From Flavobacterium ginsengisoli (GTDB lineage Bacteria > Bacteroidota > Bacteroidia > Flavobacteriales > Flavobacteriaceae): DNA of 64,000 bases. The position numbers and the translations under genes are program-made. The notes beneath the pieces are model-generated. The model worked only from the letters and a program-made list of their open reading frames with translations. It had not been told where the DNA came from and ran no database searches. Location: positions 3,667,001 through 3,731,000 of the forward strand of contig NZ_CP121110.1 in assembly GCF_029625315.1 (NCBI RefSeq), given 5' to 3'. Numbering within the stretch: the stretch's first letter is position 1; each line of letters begins with the position of its first letter. Positions 54,437 to 63,467 of the stretch are shown piece by piece.

Positions 54437-55787
54437 TTATCCTTTTAAAATTTTACTTTTCTCAGCGTCAAATTCTTCAGAAGTTAAAATCCCAGCATCC
54501 AAAAGTTCTTTTAAATCTAATAATGCTTTTTTCTTGGCCTCCATCGAATTTGAAGTGTCTGTTTTTGGAGTGTCAGCATGTGTGGTTTGAATTGGATTTA
54601 CAACCGTTCCTGAAGGAGCATATTTCAAAATTAATTCTGTGATTTCATTAAAGCCTTTCACATTCGAATAATCAATTGCTTTTTGTTCTTTTACGTTTAC
54701 GATTGAAGCATCTGCTTTGTTGTCTAGTAAATACTTTACAACATCTTTCTTTCCGTTGGCAGCGCTATAATGTAATGGTGTATTTCCAGATTCGTCTTGG
54801 ATGTTGATGTTTGCTCCAGCTTCAATCAGTAGCTTTACCATACTTAGGTTTCCTTTTTTGGTAGCAACATGCAGTAGACTTTCTCCGCCGTAAGTATAAG
54901 AATTGTTTAAGGTAAAACTAGATTCGTTAGAGATATTAGTCGCACTAACAATCCAGTCCAAATAATCATTCATTGAAGAAGTATCTTGAGCGACGGGTTT
55001 GCTGTAATTAACGTCAACTCCGTTTTCTAAAAACAAAGCGACAATCTCCTTTTTGATTATTTGCGCAAGCGTACCAAATAGGAGAATATCCATTGTTACT
55101 TGAAGTAAATACATCAGAACCTCTTTCAATCAATAATTTAGCTAACATTCTATTAGTTTCATAACAAGCAATCAAAAGAGCATTTTCGCCAGAATGATTT
55201 ACATGATTTATATTAGCTCCATTATCTAGAAGCAAAGTCACCATCGGAATCGATTTGGTGTAACAAGCATAAAGAAGAGGTGTATTTCCTTGCTTATCGG
55301 TAACATTTATGTCAGCCCCTTTGTCTAAAAGCAATTGAATAATTTCTCTATTTAGTTTTGCTGAAGCCAATATTAACGGAGTTTCTCCGTTGTTATTCAG
55401 TAAATTAACATCGATACCTGCTTCAAGCAACTTTGTTGCAATATCGATTTGAGCCGTCTGAACGACCAAATGAAGCAGACTATTTCCGTATTTGTCGTTT
55501 TTGGTAATTTCTGCTCCATTTTCTAAAAGATGCAACGCCGTTTGTTTTTGTTTTTGAAGGCAAGCAAAGTACAAAGGCGTTTCTCCTTGATGATCTTCAT
55601 AATTGATATCGGCACCATCTTCGGTTAGAATTTTTACGATATCAAGGTAACCTCTATGAGCTGCGTAATGAAGTGCAGTTCTTCCAAGTTCGTCTGTATA
55701 TTTTACATCTACTTCTTTATTTTGAAGAAGTAATTCTGCTATTTTTCTGTTTCCGTTTTCGCAGGCAACTATAAATGACATTGACAT
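54437..55787 (-). CDS. Ankyrin-repeat protein with C-terminal SHOCT domain, frameshifted near 55047
   Basis: Corrected, this is a 449-aa protein with about nine or ten ankyrin repeats (GRTALHYAAHRGYLDIVK, GETPLYFACLQKQKQ, GNTPLHYSAANGKKDVVK and so on) and a C-terminal SHOCT segment (LLDLKELLDAGILTSEEFDAEK). There is no signal peptide, so it is cytoplasmic. An extra G at 55046-55049 breaks ACANNQKEIVALFL. Ankyrin arrays bind proteins, and SHOCT often sits on proteins that form oligomers or bind nucleic acid or membrane. It is second in the operon, 29 bp after the first ankyrin gene. Confidence 0.85.
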
Positions 55788-55816
55788 GTGTATTATTTTT
55801 TAAATAGATAATCGAT

Positions 55817-56998
55817 TTATTGTTTCATTAAAAGTTCAACCGTTTTGATTTTTAGGTTGTCATCAGAAGCAAGTTTTAAAGCCGTTTCGTCTTTATCGTT
55901 GGTAATTTCTTTATCTGCACCGTTTTCAAGAAGTAATTTTACTTTTCTATAGGTTTCTTTTGCGGCTTCAGCATCATAATTAACATTATACGCGCAAACT
56001 TTGTGTAAAACAGTGTTGCCCTGATCGTCTTGTTCGTTAACGTCAACAGATCCACTCTCAAGCACTGATTTTAAAATACCCGATTTTTTCTCAACAATAT
56101 AATCCACACCTGATTTCGGATTTCCATAATATTCAGCACAATGATTTAAATCGGCTCCATCTGACAATAATTTTTGTAGTGAATTTAGATCATACTCAGA
56201 ATCAGACATCATTCTGATAAACTCGGTAAGTAAGGTTTTTCCGTTTTTATTGATATTATTAAAATTGGCTGATGATGATTCTGCTAAAAGTTCGTACATC
56301 TGAAAAGAAAACTGTTCGGCTGCAGCGTAGTAGAAAGCGCTGTTTTCTTGGTTATCAGTTTCATTAGGATCGGCACCATTTTCTAATAAAACAGGCAGAA
56401 GTTCTTTTTGGTTTCTTTTCACAGCACACATTAAAGGTGTTGTCCCAACAATGTTTTTCTCATTAATGTCAACTCCGTTATCTATTAAAATGGTAATGTA
56501 TTCTTTTACTTTCTCTGGATCAAGACCATAAGTATTCAAAATTGTGTAAATAAAATTTTCACCTGCATTGTTCTTATACTGAGTATTAGCTCCAAAATCA
56601 TCAACTAATACTTTAACTATTTTTGGCGAAATTCCTTTTTCAAGAAAATAGCCAAGAAGGGTTTTATCGCTTATTTCATCGTTAATGTTATCCATTTTCG
56701 ACATCAATTCCTTGAAAAAAGCAATTGATTCTTCATTATCTTTTAAGTATAAAGCCAATGGTTTAAAAATAGATTGATCAAAACTGTCCAATTCGTAAAT
56801 ATCGGTCTCTATAAATCCAGCTTTTATTAATTTTTCAATGAAGTCAATTTCTTTGGCTTCAATAATTTTGGACATTATCTGCGAAAAATTATTTTTCAAG
56901 TATTGGTCATTAAATTTTTCTCCGTTATTTAGGCATTCTCTGGCCTCGTCAAATTTTCCCTGAAAAAGGAAATTTTCAATTTGGTTTTGTGTTTGCAT
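55817..56998 (-). CDS. Ankyrin-repeat protein, first gene of the six-gene operon
   Basis: The 393-aa product has an unmatched N-terminal part (about residues 1-140) and then roughly five ankyrin repeats (GTTPLMCAVKRNQKELLPVL, QENSAFYYAAAEQF, GNTVLHKVCAYN, DETALKLASDDNLKIKTV). There is no signal peptide. It heads a run of six minus-strand genes with gaps of 29, 18, 81, 27 and 50 bp. Its partner is unknown. The 350-bp gap upstream must carry the promoter. Confidence 0.85.
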   Translation of the reverse strand: MQTQNQIENFLFQGKFDEARECLNNGEKFNDQYLKNNFSQIMSKIIEAKEIDFIEKLIKAGFIETDIYELDSFDQSIFKPLALYLKDNEESIAFFKELMSKMDNINDEISDKTLLGYFLEKGISPKIVKVLVDDFGANTQYKNNAGENFIYTILNTYGLDPEKVKEYITILIDNGVDINEKNIVGTTPLMCAVKRNQKELLPVLLENGADPNETDNQENSAFYYAAAEQFSFQMYELLAESSSANFNNINKNGKTLLTEFIRMMSDSEYDLNSLQKLLSDGADLNHCAEYYGNPKSGVDYIVEKKSGILKSVLESGSVDVNEQDDQGNTVLHKVCAYNVNYDAEAAKETYRKVKLLLENGADKEITNDKDETALKLASDDNLKIKTVELLMKQ

Positions 56999-57348
56999 TG
57001 TGATGAATTTTAAAATGAAAGATTAAGATTTGAAAGTGCCTAAAATTGGAATTTTTCAAACCATGTTGTAAGATAAAACATAAAAATGCCAAATATATTT
57101 CAGGATAAAAAGTTAAATTACCATTTTAGGTCATAAAACTTGCACAATAAGGTTTTTTGAAGAATATTTTAAAAATAAGAAGAAAAGTTGAGTAATTTGG
57201 TAAAAATTTGCGTACAAAAAAACTCGTTTTTTTATTTAACAGGCCTTTAGTTTTTATGCATAAAAAGCAAAATAAAAAAAATACTATCTTTACCGATCAA
57301 ACGTTTATGAACTTAAGTCAGCGTTTTGGCAACACTACATATATAATT
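56999..57348. other. Divergent intergenic region, ankyrin operon / PSP1 gene
   Basis: This AT-rich 350-bp gap holds promoters for both directions. In-frame ATG codons at 57256 and 57307 precede the preferred PSP1 start but encode a non-conserved basic leader. I see no RNA gene or repeat in it. Confidence 0.4.
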
Positions 57349-58758
57349 ATGGCATGTACAAGTTGTTCAACCTCAGACGGTGGCGCACCAAAAGGTTGTA
57401 AAAATAATGGGACTTGCGGCACCGATAGCCGCAATAAATTGACGGTTTTTGACTGGCTTTCGAACATGAGCCCGTCTAATGGAGAGGCGATTTTTGATTG
57501 TGTTGAGGTTCGTTTTAAGAATGGACGCAAGGAATTTTTTAGAAATTCAGAGAAATTAACTTTAAGTATTGGCGATATTGTAGCAACTGTTGCTTCGCCT
57601 GGACATGATATTGGAATTGTGACTCTTACAGGAGAATTGGTAAAGATTCAAATGAAGAAAAAAGGGGTAAATTACGAAAGTAATGAGGTTCCAAAAATTT
57701 ACAGAAAAGCATCTCAAAAAGATATTGACATTTGGTCTGTAGCACGTGATCGTGAAGAACCAATGAAAGTTCGCGCACGAGAATTGGCAATTCAGCATAA
57801 ATTGGAAATGAAAATTTCGGATATCGAATTTCAAGGAGACGGATCAAAAGCAACTTTTTACTACACAGCAAATGATCGTGTCGATTTTAGAATGCTGATC
57901 AAAGATTTTGCTAAAGAATTCAGTACCAGAGTAGAAATGAAACAGGTTGGTTTCCGTCAGGAAGCGGCACGTTTAGGTGGAGTTGGTTCTTGCGGACGCG
58001 AACTTTGCTGTTCGACTTGGTTAACCGATTTTAGAAGTGTTAATACATCAGCGGCTCGTTATCAGCAGTTATCATTGAATCCGCAAAAATTAGCAGGACA
58101 ATGCGGTAAATTAAAATGCTGTCTAAACTATGAGCTAGACACTTACATGGATGCTTTAAAAGATTTTCCAGATTACGATACCAAACTAATCACAGAAAAA
58201 GGCGACGCAGTTTGCCAAAAACAAGATATTTTTAAAGGATTAATGTGGTTTGCTTACACCAACAACTTCGCAAACTGGCATGTTTTAAAAATTGATCAGG
58301 TAAAAGAAATTATCGCTGAAAATAAACAGAAAAACAAAGTTTCTTCTTTAGAAGATTTTGCCGTTGAAGTAATTTCAGAACCTGAAAAAGATTTTAACAA
58401 TGCAATGGGTCAAGAAAGCTTAACTCGTTTTGACCAACCAAAAAGAAAGAAAAAGCCAAATCGCAAGCGTAAACAAAATGCAGAAACGGCTGGTGTTGCA
58501 ACTCCAGTAAAACCGCAACAGGATAAAAATGTAAATACTGCTAAACCAGCAGCAAATACTAATAATCCGAACAATGGTAATGTGAATAATGGCAATGCAA
58601 ATAAGCCAACCAATCAAAACAATCCGAATAAGCAAAATCATAAGAAAAAGCATAATTCGAATAAGCCAAACAATCCGAATAAGCAAAATTCAAATGAAAA
58701 TAAACCGGCTGAACCTAGAAAACCAATAACGAATACTAAAAATGAGAATAAAAAATAG
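57349..58758 (+). CDS. PSP1 (RicT/YaaT-like) protein with a low-complexity tail
   Basis: The 469-aa product has a Cys-rich N-terminus (MACTSCSTSDGGAPKGCKNN), a PSP1 core (about residues 60-300) with GVGSCGRELCCSTWL and AGQCGKLKCCLNYEL, and an Asn/Lys/Pro-rich tail of roughly 100 residues from about 365. In RicT of Bacillus the core cysteines bind Fe-S clusters and the protein acts in RNA processing and phosphorelay control. I start at MACTSC since upstream in-frame ATGs add a weak leader. It overlaps gldH by 17 bp. Confidence 0.85.
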   Translation: MACTSCSTSDGGAPKGCKNNGTCGTDSRNKLTVFDWLSNMSPSNGEAIFDCVEVRFKNGRKEFFRNSEKLTLSIGDIVATVASPGHDIGIVTLTGELVKIQMKKKGVNYESNEVPKIYRKASQKDIDIWSVARDREEPMKVRARELAIQHKLEMKISDIEFQGDGSKATFYYTANDRVDFRMLIKDFAKEFSTRVEMKQVGFRQEAARLGGVGSCGRELCCSTWLTDFRSVNTSAARYQQLSLNPQKLAGQCGKLKCCLNYELDTYMDALKDFPDYDTKLITEKGDAVCQKQDIFKGLMWFAYTNNFANWHVLKIDQVKEIIAENKQKNKVSSLEDFAVEVISEPEKDFNNAMGQESLTRFDQPKRKKKPNRKRKQNAETAGVATPVKPQQDKNVNTAKPAANTNNPNNGNVNNGNANKPTNQNNPNKQNHKKKHNSNKPNNPNKQNSNENKPAEPRKPITNTKNENKK

Positions 58759-59221
58759 CGGAATTCTTCTTTTGGTAGCAATACTTCTTTTTTCTTGTGA
58801 TAAAAAAAGAGTATTTGATCAGTATAAATCTGTTGGAAGTGCTTGGCACAAAGACAGTATTGTGAGCTTTGATCTGCCAGTTTTAGATTCTACAAAAAAA
58901 TACAATGCTTTTGTAAACATTCGAGACAACAATAATTATCCTTTTAATAATTTATTTTTAATTGTTGCTCTTGAAACGCCGAGCGGTTTTACAAAAGTCG
59001 ATACATTAGAATACCAAATGGCAGAACCAGATGGAACATTGTTAGGAAACGGATTTTCTGACATAAAAGAAAGCAAGCTTTTTTATAAAGAAGATGTAAA
59101 GTTTACAGGAAAATACAAAGTGCACATCAAACAAGCTGTTAGACAGTCGGGTAAAATTCCTGGTGTTGAAGCTTTAGAGGGAATTACAGACGTTGGTTTT
59201 AGAATAGAACAAAAAGATTAG
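58742..59221 (+). CDS. gldH: Gliding motility lipoprotein GldH
   Basis: The 159-aa product has a lipoprotein signal (MRIKNSGILLLVAILLFSC, Cys at 19) and the GldH pattern: DQYKSVGSAWHKDSIVSFDLP, then the beta-rich LETPSGFTKVDTLEYQMAEP and GKYKVHIKQAVRQ. GldH is required for gliding in Flavobacterium and sits in the periplasm face of the machinery. It starts inside the end of the PSP1 gene and is followed 10 bp later by PBP1A, so the three genes form one transcript. Confidence 0.93.
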   Translation: MRIKNSGILLLVAILLFSCDKKRVFDQYKSVGSAWHKDSIVSFDLPVLDSTKKYNAFVNIRDNNNYPFNNLFLIVALETPSGFTKVDTLEYQMAEPDGTLLGNGFSDIKESKLFYKEDVKFTGKYKVHIKQAVRQSGKIPGVEALEGITDVGFRIEQKD

Positions 59222-59231
59222 ATAAATATTT

Positions 59232-61538
59232 ATGGTCGCTAAAAAAAATAATCAATCCAATACCACTAAGGATATTAATTACTACAAAAAGAAATTTTGG
59301 CGAGTTTTTGCCTACTCTTTATTAGGGGTTTTAGCCTTCTTTTTATTTGCTTCTTGGGGTTTATTTGGATCCATGCCTTCATTTGAAGATTTGGAAAATC
59401 CAGATTCAAACCTTGCTACAGAGATTATTTCTTCTGATGGAGTTTTAATTGGTAAGTACTTTAAAACCAATAGATCTCAGCTTAAATATTCTGATTTGCC
59501 TAAAAATTTAGTAGAAGCGCTTGTTGCAACTGAAGATGCACGTTTTTATGAACATTCTGGAATTGACGGGCGCGGAACTTTAAGAGCCGTTTTTAGCTTA
59601 GGAACAAATGGTGGTGCAAGTACATTGACACAACAGCTTGCAAAACAGTTGTTTCATGGTGAAGGATCTAAATTTTTACCTTTTAGAATTGTACAAAAAA
59701 TAAAAGAATGGATTATTGCCATTCGTTTAGAAAGACAATATACAAAGAATGAAATCTTAGCGATGTACTGCAACGTGTATGATTTCGGAAATTATTCGGT
59801 TGGAGTAAGTTCTGCTGCACAGACTTATTTCTCTAAAGATCCAAAAGACTTAACCATTGACGAATCGGCTATTTTGGTTGGAATGTTTAAAAACTCAGGT
59901 TTATACAATCCAGTAAGAAATCCTCAGGGAGTAAAAAACCGTCGTAATGTAGTTTTGTCGCAAATGGCAAAAGCAAAAATGATTTCTGAGGCAGAAAAAG
60001 AAAGACTTCAAGCACTGCCAATTACGCTGAAATTTAAATTGGAAAGCCACCGTGAAGGTATGGCAACTTATTTTAGAGAGTATCTTCGTGATTACATGAA
60101 AAAATGGGTTACTGAAAATAAAAAACCTGATGGATCTGAATATGATATTTACAAAGACGGACTTAAGATTTATACTACGATAGATTCTAGAATGCAGTCG
60201 TATGCTGAAGAAGCTGTTGCGGCGCACATGAAAAATCTTCAACAGCAGTTTTTTATTGAACAAAAAACTAATAAAAATGCTCCTTTCGTAAATATTACAC
60301 AAGCTGAAACAGATAGAATCATCATGCAAGCAATGAAAAATTCTGTTCGTTGGGCTCAGATGAAAGAAATGGATAAAAGCGAAGATGATATCATTGCTTC
60401 ATTCAAAGTAAAAACAAAAATGCGTGTCTTTACTTGGAAAGGGGAACGTGATACTATAATGACGCCAATTGATTCTATTCGTTATTACAAGCACTTTTTA
60501 CAATCAGGTTTAATGGCAATGGAGCCTCAAACAGGAGCAATTAAAGCTTGGGTTGGAGGTATTAATTACAAATTCTTCCAATATGATCACGTAGGACAAG
60601 GAGCTAGACAAGTTGGTTCAACTTTCAAGCCTTTCGTTTACGCAACAGCTATCGAAGAACTAAATATGTCACCATGCGATTCTATTCTTGATGGGCCTTT
60701 CATGATTCATAAAGGACGCCATCACGTAACAGAAGACTGGGAGCCTAGAAACTCTGATTATAGATATAGAGGAATGGTTACTTTAAAACAAGCTTTGGCA
60801 GCTTCTATTAATACCGTTTCTGCTAAATTAATTGACAGAACTAGTCCAGAAGCAGTTGTTGAGCTGACTAAAAAATTAGGAGTAAAAACAGAAATTCCAG
60901 TACAGCCTTCAATTGCATTGGGAGCTGTGGATATTACAGTCGAAGATATGGTTGCGGCGTATAGCACATTTGCCAATCAAGGAGTTTATGTAAAACCACA
61001 ATTTTTAAGCAGAATTGAGAATAAAAGCGGTGAGGTAATCTACGAACCAATTCCTGAATCGCATGATGTTTTAAATAAAGATATTGCTTTTGCGGTAATC
61101 AAATTACTTCAAGGGGTAACAGAAAGTGGTTCTGGTGTACGTTTACGTACTCAAGGAGGCGGAAGCGGAGACAATCGTTGGACAGGTTATCCGTACATGT
61201 TTACAAACCCGATCGCAGGAAAAACAGGAACAACGCAAAATCAATCTGATGGTTGGTTTATGGGAATGGTTCCTAACTTAGTGACTGGAGTTTGGGTTGG
61301 ATGTGAAGATCGTTCTGCACGTTTTAAAAGTTTGACCTATGGACAAGGAGCAACTGCAGCATTACCTGTTTGGGGTTATTTCATGAAGAAATGTTATGCA
61401 GACAAAGATCTTCAGGTTTCTAAAGGAGAATTTGAACGCCCGGCAAATCTTTCTATCAAGGTAGATTGTTACCCAAGACCAGCAGTTGTAAAAGATACAA
61501 CGCAGACTGAACAAAATACTGATGAATTTGAATTGTAA
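59232..61538 (+). CDS. Penicillin-binding protein 1A (bifunctional)
   Basis: The 768-aa product has a membrane anchor (about residues 22-45), a GT51 transglycosylase domain with EDARFYEHSGIDGRGTLRA and GASTLTQQLAKQLF, and a transpeptidase domain with the active Ser in GSTFKPFVYA, SIN in AASINTVSAK and KTGTTQNQSDGWF. It polymerises and crosslinks peptidoglycan in the periplasm. Length is normal. It is the last gene of the PSP1-gldH unit and has a terminator downstream. Confidence 0.95.
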   Translation: MVAKKNNQSNTTKDINYYKKKFWRVFAYSLLGVLAFFLFASWGLFGSMPSFEDLENPDSNLATEIISSDGVLIGKYFKTNRSQLKYSDLPKNLVEALVATEDARFYEHSGIDGRGTLRAVFSLGTNGGASTLTQQLAKQLFHGEGSKFLPFRIVQKIKEWIIAIRLERQYTKNEILAMYCNVYDFGNYSVGVSSAAQTYFSKDPKDLTIDESAILVGMFKNSGLYNPVRNPQGVKNRRNVVLSQMAKAKMISEAEKERLQALPITLKFKLESHREGMATYFREYLRDYMKKWVTENKKPDGSEYDIYKDGLKIYTTIDSRMQSYAEEAVAAHMKNLQQQFFIEQKTNKNAPFVNITQAETDRIIMQAMKNSVRWAQMKEMDKSEDDIIASFKVKTKMRVFTWKGERDTIMTPIDSIRYYKHFLQSGLMAMEPQTGAIKAWVGGINYKFFQYDHVGQGARQVGSTFKPFVYATAIEELNMSPCDSILDGPFMIHKGRHHVTEDWEPRNSDYRYRGMVTLKQALAASINTVSAKLIDRTSPEAVVELTKKLGVKTEIPVQPSIALGAVDITVEDMVAAYSTFANQGVYVKPQFLSRIENKSGEVIYEPIPESHDVLNKDIAFAVIKLLQGVTESGSGVRLRTQGGGSGDNRWTGYPYMFTNPIAGKTGTTQNQSDGWFMGMVPNLVTGVWVGCEDRSARFKSLTYGQGATAALPVWGYFMKKCYADKDLQVSKGEFERPANLSIKVDCYPRPAVVKDTTQTEQNTDEFEL

Positions 61539-61572
61539 CAATGTTGCAATAAAACTCAATTAATTATATATC

Positions 61573-61616
61573 AATCCCTTTATAAATCTTTTAAAAAGAT
61601 TTATAAAGGGATTTTT
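61573..61616 (+). terminator. Terminator after the PBP1A gene
   Basis: Arms AATCCCTTTATAAATCTTTT and its complement form a 20-bp stem ending in five T residues. Confidence 0.9.
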
Positions 61617-61704
61617 CTTTTGGTTTTATTTTTACGAAATCGTTATAATTTCATCTAAAAATCTTATTTTTATCAAAAATATTCAGCATTAAAGATAGTT
61701 TGTT

Positions 61705-62408
61705 ATGATAACAAAAAAAGTAAATGGCGTTCAAGAAGCTATTGAAGGAATTAATAGTGGTATGACAATCATGTTTGGTGGTTTCGGTTTATGCGGTATT
61801 CCTGAAAATACAATTGCAGCTCTGGTAAACACATCAATTTCAGATTTAACTTGTATTTCTAACAATGCAGGTGTAGATGATTTTGGTTTGGGATTGTTGT
61901 TGCAGAAAAAGCAAATCAAAAAAATGATTTCTTCTTATGTGGGAGAAAATGCCGAATTCGAGCGTCAGATGCTTTCTGGAGAATTAGAGGTTGAATTGAC
62001 CCCCAAGGAACTTTGGCAGAACGTTGTCGTGTCGCTCAAGCTGGAATTCCTGCTTTCTTTACACCAGCAGGTTATGGAACTGAAGTTGCAGAAGGAAAAG
62101 AAGCACGAGAATTCAACGGAAAAATGCACATCATGGAAGAAGCTTTCAAAGCTGATTTTTCTATTGTAAAAGCTTGGAAAGGTGATGAAGCTGGAAATCT
62201 TATTTTTAAAGGAACAGCTAGAAACTTCAACGCTTGTATGGCAGGTGCTGGAAAAATAACAATTGCAGAAGTCGAAGAATTAGTTCCTGTTGGGACCCTA
62301 GATCCAAATCAGATCCATATTCCTGGAATTATGGTGCAGCGCATCTTCCAAGGAGAAAAATTTGAAAAACGAATTGAACAACGTACAGTAAGAGCTAAAA
62401 TTAGATAA
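61705..62408 (+). CDS. scoA: 3-oxoacid CoA-transferase subunit A, frameshifted near 62002
   Basis: Corrected, this is 234 aa. The glycine-rich CoA-binding block [15 protein letters not shown] near residue 25, [14 protein letters not shown], and [31 protein letters not shown] are all family marks. A run of five C (62000-62004) should be six, which breaks ELTPQG. It transfers CoA from succinyl-CoA to acetoacetate together with subunit B at 63468, in ketone or butanoate use. A beta-lactamase gene lies between the two subunits, which is not the normal layout. Confidence 0.92.
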
Positions 62409-62494
62409 TTAGAAAATGAGGCAATTAAATAATTAATTTAGGTTGCGTATAGAATTATCTTATTATCAAATTGACTAATTGACACATTAAAAAT
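62402..62494. repeat. Repeat flanking bla, left copy
   Basis: This gap begins with AGATAATTAGAAAATG and ends with TTGACACATTAAAAA next to the bla start codon. The gap at 63378-63467 begins and ends in the same way, at about 75 to 80 percent identity. The middle holds AATTATCTTATT, half of a weak hairpin. Confidence 0.75.
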
Positions 62495-63376
62495 ATGACC
62501 AGACTTAGTATAGTTCTTTTTTCGTTCTTATCGTTTCAGGCTTTTTCTCAGGGTACAAATGAGCTTCGAAATCAATTGCGACAAATTATATCGACTAAAA
62601 GTGTTACTGTAGGTATTTCTATGAAAGGCATTGAAAATAAGGATACTTTGAGTATTAATGGAAATTTAAAAATGCCGATGATGAGTGTGTTTAAATTTCA
62701 TATTGCATTGGCAGTTTTGCATAAAGTTGATGAAGGTAAACTCAATCTTACGCAAGAAATCTTTATAAAAAAGAAAGATTTAAAGGAAGATACGTGGAGC
62801 CCAATGAAGGAAGATTATCCAGAGGGAAATGTAAGTTTGACTTTAGATAAAATACTCCGCTACACGGTTTCTCATAGCGACAATAACGGGTGTGACATTC
62901 TGATCAATTTAGTTGGAGGTACAAAGTACATTCAAAAGTTTATAAATGAGCATGGAATCAAGGACTTTGTTATTAAAATGAACGAAGATCAAATGAAGGC
63001 GTGGAAAAATCTTTATGTCAATACTACAACTCCGTTGGCAACAACAGAATTGCTTGAGAAGTTTTTTAAAGGTGAAATTTTAAAAGAAGAAACCACAAAG
63101 TATTTGTATCAAATAATGGTAGAAACCTCAAGAGGGCTCACTTGGATGAAAGCTGGACTTCCTGAAAACACCGAATTAGCACACAGAACTGGAATTTCTG
63201 GAACTAATGATGCTAATTTGAGAGTTGCAATGAATGACGTTGGAATTGTAAAACTTCCAAACGGAAAACATTTCATTCTGTCGGTTTATTTAAAAGATAT
63301 TACAGAGAAAAGAGAGGACACAGAAAAAATAATAGCGGACGTAACAAAAGCAGTCTGGAATTATTTTAATAATTGA
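62495..63376 (+). CDS. Class A beta-lactamase (A2, CfxA/PER-like group)
   Basis: The 293-aa product has a signal peptide (MTRLSIVLFSFLSFQAFSQ). Active-site motifs are SVFK (Ser64 to Lys67), SDN (128-130), a Glu near 164 in MNEDQM, and RTG (231-233) where KTG is usual. The pattern fits the Bacteroidota A2 subgroup with CfxA, CblA and PER. It hydrolyses beta-lactams in the periplasm; the spectrum cannot be told. It sits between the two CoA-transferase genes with similar ~90-bp repeats before and after it, a sign of insertion. Confidence 0.9.
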   Translation: MTRLSIVLFSFLSFQAFSQGTNELRNQLRQIISTKSVTVGISMKGIENKDTLSINGNLKMPMMSVFKFHIALAVLHKVDEGKLNLTQEIFIKKKDLKEDTWSPMKEDYPEGNVSLTLDKILRYTVSHSDNNGCDILINLVGGTKYIQKFINEHGIKDFVIKMNEDQMKAWKNLYVNTTTPLATTELLEKFFKGEILKEETTKYLYQIMVETSRGLTWMKAGLPENTELAHRTGISGTNDANLRVAMNDVGIVKLPNGKHFILSVYLKDITEKREDTEKIIADVTKAVWNYFNN

Positions 63377-63377
63377 G

Positions 63378-63467
63378 ATAATTAGACAATGTGCCATTAG
63401 ATAATTAATTTAAAATGCAGATAGCATTATCTAATTGGCAAATTCACAAATTGACACATTAAAAATT
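63378..63467. repeat. Repeat flanking bla, right copy
   Basis: The copy runs from AGATAATTAGACAATG to TTGACACATTAAAAA before the scoB start codon. It contains a clear inverted repeat: CCATTAGATAAT and ATTATCTAATTGG face each other across about 20 bp. Confidence 0.75.

Noticed and set aside
14121..62408. Programmed ribosomal frameshifting or a wave of pseudogenes
   Set aside because: The breaks lie in unrelated genes at GCWGC or homopolymers, with no slippery site plus structure common to them, and all downstream frames are intact. Sequence error is simpler.
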